Assembly (NCBI RefSeq): GCF_014673495.1
Contig: NZ_CP051006.1
Coordinates: forward strand, 8,121,001 to 8,185,000
Origin: Streptomyces griseofuscus
Lineage (GTDB): Bacteria > Actinomycetota > Actinomycetes > Streptomycetales > Streptomycetaceae
Reading direction: 5' to 3'
Length of the DNA stretch: 64,000 nt
Each line of letters starts with the position of its first letter. Position 1 is the stretch's first letter. The notes beneath the pieces are model-generated. The model saw only the letters and a list, made by a program, of their open reading frames with translations, searched no databases and was not told the DNA's origin. Positions 25,023 to 32,594 of this stretch are shown in pieces. A program made the translations under genes and the position numbers.

Positions 25023-25987
25023 CCCCCACGGCCTGGGCCGCCCCCGGCCCGCTGGACCGGGCGCGGCTGACCCGCCTGCTCCAGTCGTACGGCGTCTACG
25101 CCGCGCTGCTCGTCCTGTTCGTCGTGGCCGCCACCCTGGACGGCTCGTTCCTCTCCGCGGGCAACGTCCGCATCCAGCTCTTCCAGGTAGCCCCCACCCT
25201 GATCGTCGCCCTCGGCATGGCCCTGGTCATCGGCACGGAGGGTGTCGACCTCTCGGTCGGCGCCGTCATCGCCCTCGCCGCCTCGGTCGTCCCCCTCTAC
25301 CTCGGCTACGGCGCGCCGCTCGCGGTGCTGATCGCCCTGGTCTGCGGCGCGGTCTGCGGCGCGGTCGGCGGCACCATGGTCGCCCTCGCCCGTATCCAGC
25401 CGATCGTCGCCACCCTCGCCCTGATGATCGGGCTGCGGGGCGTCGCCGAACTGATCAACGGCAACTCCGCCAAGCCGGTCACCGACACAGGGCTGCTGGG
25501 CCTCGGCTCGGACGGGTTCGCCGGGGTCCCCGCCATGGCGTGGATCGCCGGGGCGTGCGCCGTGCTGACCGCGCTGCTGGTACGCCGGACCACCTTCGGC
25601 CGGCAGCTGGTGGCCATCGGCGACAACCGCCGGGCGAGCAGGCTGGCCGGACTGCCGGTGCGCCGGGTCCTCGTCACCGTCTACGTCCTGTCCGGCGTCC
25701 TCGCCGCCCTCGCCGGCGCGATGATCGTCGGGCACGGCGCCGAGGCGGACCCCGCCAACCAGGGCCTGAACATGGAGCTCAACGCCATCACCGCCGTCGT
25801 GGTCGGCGGCACCCCCCTCACCGGCGGCCGGGTCCGGGTCCTCGGCACCGTGGCCGGCGCGCTGTTCATGCAGCTCATCACCGCCGTCCTCACCCAGCAC
25901 AACGTGCATACGTCGTACACCCAACTCGTGGAGGCCGTCATCATCTGCTTCGCGGTCTACGCCTCACAGGAGCGGGGTACCCGATGA
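25019..25987 (+). CDS. sugar ABC transporter permease 1
   Basis: 322 residues, polytopic, of the RbsC/YtfT branched permease family. The conserved segment LIVALGMALVIGTEGVDLSVGAVIALAASV lies after the second helix and ITAVVVGGTPLTGGRVRVLGTVAGALFMQLI near the end. It pairs with the following permease to form the heterodimeric channel. ATGA overlaps exist at both ends, so translation of the three distal transporter genes is tightly coupled. Confidence 0.9.
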   Translation: MTPTAWAAPGPLDRARLTRLLQSYGVYAALLVLFVVAATLDGSFLSAGNVRIQLFQVAPTLIVALGMALVIGTEGVDLSVGAVIALAASVVPLYLGYGAPLAVLIALVCGAVCGAVGGTMVALARIQPIVATLALMIGLRGVAELINGNSAKPVTDTGLLGLGSDGFAGVPAMAWIAGACAVLTALLVRRTTFGRQLVAIGDNRRASRLAGLPVRRVLVTVYVLSGVLAALAGAMIVGHGAEADPANQGLNMELNAITAVVVGGTPLTGGRVRVLGTVAGALFMQLITAVLTQHNVHTSYTQLVEAVIICFAVYASQERGTR

Positions 25988-27000
25988 CACCCTCCGCCCT
26001 GCGGCCCGCCACGCTGCCGCGCCCGGCGTCCGACGCCGCGCAGCCGGCCGCCCTGCGCGAACGCCTGGCCTCCCACATCCAGCGCCGGGGCGCACTGGCC
26101 GTGCTGGTGCTGATGGCCGCCCTCGCCTCCGCGACCTCGTCCACCTTCCCCACCTGGTCCAACATCTCCAGCATCCTCGGCAACAACGCCTTCGTGTGGC
26201 TGCTGGCCCTGGGCATGACCTTCGTGATCCTCACCGGCGGCATCGACCTGTCCGTGGGATCCGTGTACGCGCTCGGCGGGGTGCTCGGCGCCTACGGCGC
26301 GCACACCGGCGGCACCTGGCTCGCCGTCGTCCTGCCCCTGGCGGTCGGCGCGCTCTGGGGCACCGCGCAGGGACTGCTCGTCGCCCGTGCCCGGATGGCG
26401 CCCTTCATCGTCACCCTCGCCGGACTGCTCGGCGCGCGCGGCCTGCTCCAGGCGCTGACGAACGAGGGCGCCACCACCTATCTCGTCCCCGCCGACTCCG
26501 CCTTCCGCCGCCTGGGCGACGGCACCTGGGTGCCGGTCCTCCTCGTGGCGGCCCTGTTCGGGAGCGGCGCGCTGCTGCTCACCCGCACCCGCTTCGGCGC
26601 CACGGTCACCGCGCTGGGCGGCAACGAGAACGCCGCCACCCTCATGGGGCTCCCCGTGGCCCGCACCAAGGTCCTCGTCTACGTCCTGTCCGCCACCCTC
26701 GCCGCGACCGCCGGCGCCCTCGGCAGCGCCCGCCTCGGTTCCGGCGTCACCACCATCGGCGTGGGCTACGAACTCACCGCGATCGCCTCGGTGGTGATCG
26801 GCGGCACGCTGCTGACCGGCGGCAGCGGCTCCATCGGCGGCACGGCGAGCGGCGTACTGGTGCTGGCCGTCATCCACAACCTGATCGACCACTACTTCTC
26901 CCAGTACGGCTCCGCGTTCACCGACACGGTCAACGGCGCGTTCCTGGCCGTCGTGGTCCTCGTCCAGACCCTGCTCAGCCGCACCCGGCAGACGGACTGA
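25984..27000 (+). CDS. sugar ABC transporter permease 2
   Basis: 338 residues, RbsC/YjfF-like. Conserved stretch LALGMTFVILTGGIDLSVGSVYALGGVLGAYGA, then IASVVIGGTLLTGGSGSIGGTASGVLVLAVIHNLIDHY. The true start is the ATG overlapping the previous stop, not the long upstream frame that is antiparallel noise. With the lipoprotein, ATPase and permease 1 it completes a two-permease importer of the YtfQRT-YjfF layout known for galactofuranose in E. coli. Confidence 0.9.
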   Translation: MTPSALRPATLPRPASDAAQPAALRERLASHIQRRGALAVLVLMAALASATSSTFPTWSNISSILGNNAFVWLLALGMTFVILTGGIDLSVGSVYALGGVLGAYGAHTGGTWLAVVLPLAVGALWGTAQGLLVARARMAPFIVTLAGLLGARGLLQALTNEGATTYLVPADSAFRRLGDGTWVPVLLVAALFGSGALLLTRTRFGATVTALGGNENAATLMGLPVARTKVLVYVLSATLAATAGALGSARLGSGVTTIGVGYELTAIASVVIGGTLLTGGSGSIGGTASGVLVLAVIHNLIDHYFSQYGSAFTDTVNGAFLAVVVLVQTLLSRTRQTD

Positions 27001-27026
27001 CGCCGCCGACCTACCGAAGGAGTCCC

Positions 27027-28043
27027 GTGGGCGTCAGCCTGAAGGACGTCGCACAGCGCGCCGGGGTTTCCGTCAAGACTGTGTCGAACGTCGTGAACAA
27101 CTATGTCCATGTCTCCCCCCGCACCCGGGCCCGGGTGCAGCGGGCCATCGACGAACTCGGCTACCGGCCCAACCTCGTCGCCCGCCATCTGCGCAACGGC
27201 CGCACCGGCATCATCGCGCTGGCCGTCCCCGAGCTGGGCAACCCGTACTTCTCCGAGGTGGCCGGAGCCGTCATCGACGCGGCCGCCCGGCACGACTACA
27301 CCGTGCTGCTCGACCACACGGCGGGACTGCGGGAGAAGGAGATCCTGGTCTGCCAGGGCTTTCGCGCGCAGATCATCGACGGCCTCATCCTCAGCCCGAT
27401 CCGGATGGCGACCGAAGACCTGCTCGGCCGCACGGACACCTCGCCCCTGGTGCTCCTCGGGGAGCGTGAGTACGACGCACCCTTCGACCACATCGCCATC
27501 GACAACGTGGCGGCGGCCCGCGCCGCGGTGCAGCACCTCCTCGACACCGGCCGCCGCCGGGTGGCCTTCCTCGGTGCCCGCCACGAGAGCGCGCGGGAAC
27601 CCGCGCATCTGCGGCTGCGAGGATGGCGCGAGGCGCACACCGCCGCCGGTCTGCGGCCACCCGAACCGCTGGTCATGGCCACCGACGGGTACGACCGCCA
27701 GGACGGCGCCGTGGCCATGGCCGCCCTCCTGGACCGCGGCGAACGGCCGGACGCCGTCTTCGCCTTCAACGACCTCGTCGCCCTCGGCGCCATGCGGGTC
27801 CTGGCCCGACGCGGACTGCGCGTCCCCCAGGACATCGCGGTCGCCGGCTTCGACGACATCGAGGAGGCCCGCTACGCGGCCGTCGCCCTGACCACCATCG
27901 CCCCCGACAAACGCGCCATCGCCCAGATCGCCGTCGACTGTGTCGTGGAACGCATCGCCGCCCGCACCGCACCGGTTCCCCGCCGCATCCTGCCGGGCTT
28001 CGAACTCGTGGTGCGGGAGTCGACGGTGGAGCGGCGCGGCTGA
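27027..28043 (+). CDS. LacI-family regulator of the ABC/arabinofuranosidase regulon (paralogue 2)
   Basis: 338 residues: VSLKDVAQRAGVSVKTVSNVVNN...AIDELGYRPNLVARHLRNGRTGIIALAVPELGNPYFSEVAGAVIDAA, FAFNDLVALGAMRVLARRGLRVPQDIAVAGFDDIEEARY. It shares most of its length with the regulator at 18438-19445, so the pair arose by duplication. It is the last gene of the importer operon (26 bases after the permease stop; GAAGGAG before the GTG) and is presumably induced with it, forming a feedback loop. Its recognition helix is nearly the same as paralogue 1, so both may contact the AACGTT operators. Confidence 0.9.
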   Translation: MGVSLKDVAQRAGVSVKTVSNVVNNYVHVSPRTRARVQRAIDELGYRPNLVARHLRNGRTGIIALAVPELGNPYFSEVAGAVIDAAARHDYTVLLDHTAGLREKEILVCQGFRAQIIDGLILSPIRMATEDLLGRTDTSPLVLLGEREYDAPFDHIAIDNVAAARAAVQHLLDTGRRRVAFLGARHESAREPAHLRLRGWREAHTAAGLRPPEPLVMATDGYDRQDGAVAMAALLDRGERPDAVFAFNDLVALGAMRVLARRGLRVPQDIAVAGFDDIEEARYAAVALTTIAPDKRAIAQIAVDCVVERIAARTAPVPRRILPGFELVVRESTVERRG

Positions 28044-28337
28044 GGCGGCTCCCGGCACACCCCGGCCCGCCCTGCCGGCGCCGCCACGCCCGGCTCACGG
28101 CGGCCCGGACCGCGGCCGTACCCGTCCGGCCGCCGATCGATTCCCTGACCGTCCGGGGTCGGCGGCGGCTTTTGTGCGAGGCCGGGGGACTGGGTTAACC
28201 TGCGGCGTATTTTCCCTCGTGTAAATCCGTGAACTGGGGAAATGCACATGTGAACCGCCGGGTCAGGCCGCGTGCCCGGCGATGGTTCCGAGCCCTCCCC
28301 CACCGAGGGCTCCTTGGGGTGCGGAATTGAGGCGCGC

Positions 28338-31300
28338 ATGGCCGGCAAGGCGACCGGGACGACCGACGTGGTACCGGGCGACGAGGAACTGAGAAGGCTG
28401 CTCGCGGGATTGACCGCGGTCCGGGACGGAGACTTCGGCACCCGGCTGCCGGACGACTCCCCGGGGCTCATGGGCGACATCGCCACCGTCTTCAACGGCA
28501 TGGTCGACCAGCTCTCCGTGTTCACCTCCGAAGTCACCCGCGTGGCCCGCGAGGTGGGCACCGAGGGCACCCTCGGCGGCCAGGCACAGGTCCCGGGGGT
28601 CTCGGGCACCTGGGCCGATCTGACCGACTCGGTCAACGCGATGGCGGGCAACCTCACCACCCAGGTCCGCGACATCGCCCAGGTGGCCACCGCGGTCGCC
28701 AAGGGTGATCTGTCGCAGAAGATCGACGTCCCGGCGCGCGGCGAGATCCTTCAGCTGAAGGAGACCGTCAACACGATGGTCGACCAGCTCTCCGCCTTCG
28801 CCGACGAGGTGACGCGCGTCGCCCGTGAGGTGGGCACCGAGGGCCGGCTCGGCGGTCAGGCGCAGGTCCCGGGTGTCGCCGGCGTCTGGCGCGACCTCAC
28901 GGATTCGGTCAATTTCATGGCCGGAAACCTCACCGCCCAGGTGCGTAACGTCGCCCAGGTGACGACGGCCGTCGCGCAGGGTGATCTGTCGCAGAAGATC
29001 ACGGTGGATGCCCGGGGCGAGATCCTGGAGCTGAAGAGCACCATCAACACGATGGTGGACCAGCTCTCCGCGTTCGCGGACGAGGTGACCCGTGTCGCCC
29101 GTGAGGTCGGCACCGAGGGCCGCCTCGGCGGCCAGGCCGACGTCAAGGGCGTGAAGGGGACCTGGCGGGACCTCACGGATTCGGTCAATTTCATGGCCGG
29201 AAACCTGACCAACCAGGTACGCAACGTCGCCCAGGTGGCCACCGCGGTGGCGCAGGGTGATCTGTCGCAGAAGATCACGGTGGATGCCCGGGGCGAGATC
29301 CTGGAGCTGAAGAGCACCATCAACACGATGGTGGACCAGCTCTCCGCGTTCGCGGACGAGGTGACGCGCGTCGCCCGTGAGGTGGGCACCGAGGGCCGTC
29401 TCGGCGGTCAGGCGCAGGTGCGGGGAGTCGCCGGCACCTGGAAGGACCTCACCGACAACGTCAATGTGATGGCCTCCAACCTCACCGGCCAGGTCCGCTC
29501 CATCACCCAGGTCGCCACGGCCGTCGCCAAGGGCGACCTCTCGCAGAAGATCATGGTGGAGGCCAAGGGCGAGGTCGCCGCGCTCGCCGATGTCATCAAC
29601 ACCATGGTCGACACCCTCTCGGCGTTCGCGGACGAGGTGACCCGTGTCGCCCGCGAGGTGGGCACCGAGGGCCGTCTCGGCGGCCAGGCCCATGTGCCCA
29701 ACGTGGCCGGCACCTGGAAGGACCTCACCGACAACGTCAACTCCATGGCCAACAACCTCACCGGCCAGGTGCGCAACATCGCGCTGGTGACCACCGCCGT
29801 GGCCAAGGGCGACCTGTCGAAGAAGATCGACGTCGACGCGCGCGGCGAGATCCTCGAACTGAAGACGACCATCAACACGATGGTGGACCAGCTGTCCGCG
29901 TTCGCCGACGAGGTCACCCGAGTCGCCCGCGAGGTCGGCACCGAGGGCCGGCTCGGCGGCCAGGCCGAGGTCGAGGGCGTCTCCGGCACCTGGAAGCGGC
30001 TCACCGAGAACGTCAACGAACTCGCCGGGAACCTCACCCGGCAGGTCCGCGCCATCGCCGACGTCGCCAGCGCCGTCGCCGAGGGCGACCTGACCCGCTC
30101 CATCACCGTCGACGCCTCCGGCGAGGTCGCCGACCTCAAGGACAACATCAACTCCATGGTGGAGTCGCTGCGCGAGACCACCCGGGCCAACCAGGAACAG
30201 GACTGGCTCAAGACCAACCTCGCCCGGATCTCCGGCCTGATGCAGGGCCACCGCGACCTGCGCGTCGTGGCCGAACTGATCATGGACGAGCTGGTGCCCC
30301 AGGTGTCCGCCCAGTACGGCGCCTTCTACCTCGCGGAGGACGCCGAATCCGGCCCCCAGCTGCGGTTGGTCGGCGACTACGGCCGCCCCGACGACGACGA
30401 GCGCCCCGAGCGGATCTCCTTCGGCCGCTCCCTGGTCGGCCAGGCCGCGCGCAGCCGCCGTACGATCGCGGTGGACGAGCTGCCGCCCCGGTACGTCACC
30501 ATCTCCTCCGGCCTCGGACAGATCGAGCCCACCGCGCTGCTGCTGCTGCCCATCCTCTTCGAGGAGCAGGTGCTCGGCGTCATCGAACTGGCCTCCGTCA
30601 CCCGGTTCACCACCGTGCAGCGGGACTTCCTCCAGCAGCTCGTGGACACCATCGGTGTCAACGTCAACACGATCGTCGCCAACGCCCGCACCGATGAACT
30701 GCTCCAGGAGTCCCAGCGGCTGACCAGCGAACTCCAGGCCCGCTCCGCCGAGTTGCAGGCCCAGCAGGAGGAACTCCAGCGCTCGAACGCCGAACTGGAG
30801 GAGAAGGCCTCGCTGCTCGCCGAGCAGAACCGCGACATCGAGGGCAAGAACCTCCAGATCGAGCAGGCCCGGCAGGAACTGGAGGCACGCGCCCAGCAGT
30901 TGTCGCTCGCCTCCAAGTACAAGTCCGAGTTCCTCGCCAACATGAGCCATGAGCTGCGCACCCCGCTCAACAGCCTGCTCATCCTGGCCCAGTTGCTCGC
31001 CCAGAACCCCTCCCGCAACCTCACCCCGAAGCAGGTCGAGTACGCGGGCATCATCCACTCGGCGGGCTCCGACCTGCTCCAGCTGATCAACGACATCCTC
31101 GACCTGTCCAAGGTCGAGGCGGGCAAGATGGACGTCACCCCGGAGCGGGTCCCGCTGCGCCAGCTCATCGAGTACGTCGAGGCCACCTTCCGCCCGATGA
31201 CCTCGCAGAAGAGCCTCGGGTTCACCGTGACCACGTCGGCCGGCGCACCCGCCGACCTGCTCACCGACGACTCCCGGCTCCGCCAGATCCTGCGCAACCT

Positions 31301-32594
31301 GCTGTCCAACGCGGTGAAGTTCACCGAACAGGGCGGGGTCGAACTGCGCGTCGAACCCGCCGCCGACGACGAGGTACCGCGCGCCGTGGTCCGCGGCGGC
31401 GCGGTGGTCGCCTTCCGGGTCAAGGACACCGGCATCGGCATCCCGGAACAGCAACTGGAGAGCATCTTCGGCGCGTTCCAGCAGGCGGACGGCACCACCA
31501 GCCGCAAGTACGGCGGCACCGGGCTCGGCCTGTCCATCACCCGGGAGATCGCCCATCTGCTCGGCGGCGCCGTCACCGTCGACAGCACACCGGGCAAGGG
31601 CAGCACCTTCACCCTCTTCCTGCCCGTGGCCAGACCCGACTTCGACGACCACCTGCGCGGCGTCCGCGGCACCGCCGAACCGGCCGAACAGGAGCACCCG
31701 GACGCGACGGCCCCGCGCGAGCTCAAGGCGGCGCCGTCCCTGGCCTCCGCCAAACGGCAGCGTGCCCGCAGGCTGCTCGTCGTGGAGGAGCGTCCGCGCG
31801 GCCTGCTCACCCTGGTCGCCGAGAGCGTCGTGGGCGACCTCGACCACGGCCGCGCCGACGGCGTCCCCGTCGACATCATCACCGCGGTCGGCGCCCAGGA
31901 GGCGGCCGGCGCCCTCGCCGCCGAACCCTGCCACTGCGTCGTCGTCGAACTGGGCGCCCCCGACGGGGAGTCGGCCCGGTTCCTGGAGGCGCTGCACGGC
32001 GACTCCGCCCTCGCCGGCGTCCCCGTCCTGGTGCACAACGGCTCCCACCGCGCCGAGTACCCGGAGGCGGAACCGGGCGGTTCGCTCGAGTACCTCTCCA
32101 GCCTGGACGAGCTGCGGGAGCGGATCGCCCTACATCTGTCCGCCGAGGAGCCCGGCGAGGTGCTCACCTTCGTCCGCGGCGAGGAACTCCAGCACACCCC
32201 GGACCTGGTGGACGAGCACACCCGCGGCCGTACCGTCCTCGTCGTCGACGACGACGCGCGCAACCTCTTCGCGCTCAGCGGCATCCTCGAACTGCACGGC
32301 TTCCGCGTCCTGCACGCGGAGAACGGCCGCAAGGGCATCGAGACGCTGCTGAACAACCCGGACATCGAACTCGTCCTGATGGACGTGATGATGCCCGAGA
32401 TGGACGGCTACGCCGCCACCGCCGAGATCCGCAGCATGCCGCGGTACACGGACCTGCCGGTGATCGCCGTCACCGCGAAGGCGATGCAGGGCGACCGGGA
32501 GAAGAGCCTCGCCTCCGGCGCCAGCGACTACGTCACGAAACCCGTGGACACCCGCGACCTCATCGCCTGCGTCCGACGCTGGCTGCCCGCATGA
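28338..32594 (+). CDS. HAMP-array hybrid histidine kinase with GAF and two receiver domains
   Basis: 1418 residues, no membrane segment. Residues ~15-625 are a chain of HAMP/linker units of 92 residues, six of which carry EVTRVAREVGTEG..LGGQA, as in group III (Nik1-type) kinases. GAF at ~630-790, a coiled coil (~800-860), HisKA with FLANMSHELRTPLNS at ~867, HATPase with NLLSNAVKF, DTGIGIP and GTGLGL, then two receivers. Receiver 1 (~1140-1265) is degenerate: the phosphoacceptor region reads VVVELGAPDG, Glu for Asp. Receiver 2 has the intact DD, VLMDVMMPEMDG and TAKA. It probably senses osmotic or cell-envelope stress and relays phosphate internally. It overlaps the phosphatase gene by ATGA. 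Confidence 0.92.
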   Translation: MAGKATGTTDVVPGDEELRRLLAGLTAVRDGDFGTRLPDDSPGLMGDIATVFNGMVDQLSVFTSEVTRVAREVGTEGTLGGQAQVPGVSGTWADLTDSVNAMAGNLTTQVRDIAQVATAVAKGDLSQKIDVPARGEILQLKETVNTMVDQLSAFADEVTRVAREVGTEGRLGGQAQVPGVAGVWRDLTDSVNFMAGNLTAQVRNVAQVTTAVAQGDLSQKITVDARGEILELKSTINTMVDQLSAFADEVTRVAREVGTEGRLGGQADVKGVKGTWRDLTDSVNFMAGNLTNQVRNVAQVATAVAQGDLSQKITVDARGEILELKSTINTMVDQLSAFADEVTRVAREVGTEGRLGGQAQVRGVAGTWKDLTDNVNVMASNLTGQVRSITQVATAVAKGDLSQKIMVEAKGEVAALADVINTMVDTLSAFADEVTRVAREVGTEGRLGGQAHVPNVAGTWKDLTDNVNSMANNLTGQVRNIALVTTAVAKGDLSKKIDVDARGEILELKTTINTMVDQLSAFADEVTRVAREVGTEGRLGGQAEVEGVSGTWKRLTENVNELAGNLTRQVRAIADVASAVAEGDLTRSITVDASGEVADLKDNINSMVESLRETTRANQEQDWLKTNLARISGLMQGHRDLRVVAELIMDELVPQVSAQYGAFYLAEDAESGPQLRLVGDYGRPDDDERPERISFGRSLVGQAARSRRTIAVDELPPRYVTISSGLGQIEPTALLLLPILFEEQVLGVIELASVTRFTTVQRDFLQQLVDTIGVNVNTIVANARTDELLQESQRLTSELQARSAELQAQQEELQRSNAELEEKASLLAEQNRDIEGKNLQIEQARQELEARAQQLSLASKYKSEFLANMSHELRTPLNSLLILAQLLAQNPSRNLTPKQVEYAGIIHSAGSDLLQLINDILDLSKVEAGKMDVTPERVPLRQLIEYVEATFRPMTSQKSLGFTVTTSAGAPADLLTDDSRLRQILRNLLSNAVKFTEQGGVELRVEPAADDEVPRAVVRGGAVVAFRVKDTGIGIPEQQLESIFGAFQQADGTTSRKYGGTGLGLSITREIAHLLGGAVTVDSTPGKGSTFTLFLPVARPDFDDHLRGVRGTAEPAEQEHPDATAPRELKAAPSLASAKRQRARRLLVVEERPRGLLTLVAESVVGDLDHGRADGVPVDIITAVGAQEAAGALAAEPCHCVVVELGAPDGESARFLEALHGDSALAGVPVLVHNGSHRAEYPEAEPGGSLEYLSSLDELRERIALHLSAEEPGEVLTFVRGEELQHTPDLVDEHTRGRTVLVVDDDARNLFALSGILELHGFRVLHAENGRKGIETLLNNPDIELVLMDVMMPEMDGYAATAEIRSMPRYTDLPVIAVTAKAMQGDREKSLASGASDYVTKPVDTRDLIACVRRWLPA
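28522..30010. repeat. 276-base tandem repeats encoding the HAMP array
   Basis: Six units with a 276-base period within the kinase gene. Two neighbouring units are identical for more than 100 consecutive bases (28981 onward against 29257 onward), including silent positions, which points to recent unit duplication or gene conversion. Unit number may therefore vary between strains. Confidence 0.8.

Noticed and set aside
28522..30010. Regular repeats that might suggest a CRISPR or satellite array
   Set aside because: Period of 276 bases equals 92 codons and the reading frame is uninterrupted; they encode HAMP units.
28263..32048. 1261-codon open frame antisense to the hybrid kinase
   Set aside because: Shadow of the high-GC sense gene; composition is Gly/Asp/His/Leu-rich with periodicity copied from the HAMP repeats and no recognisable domain.
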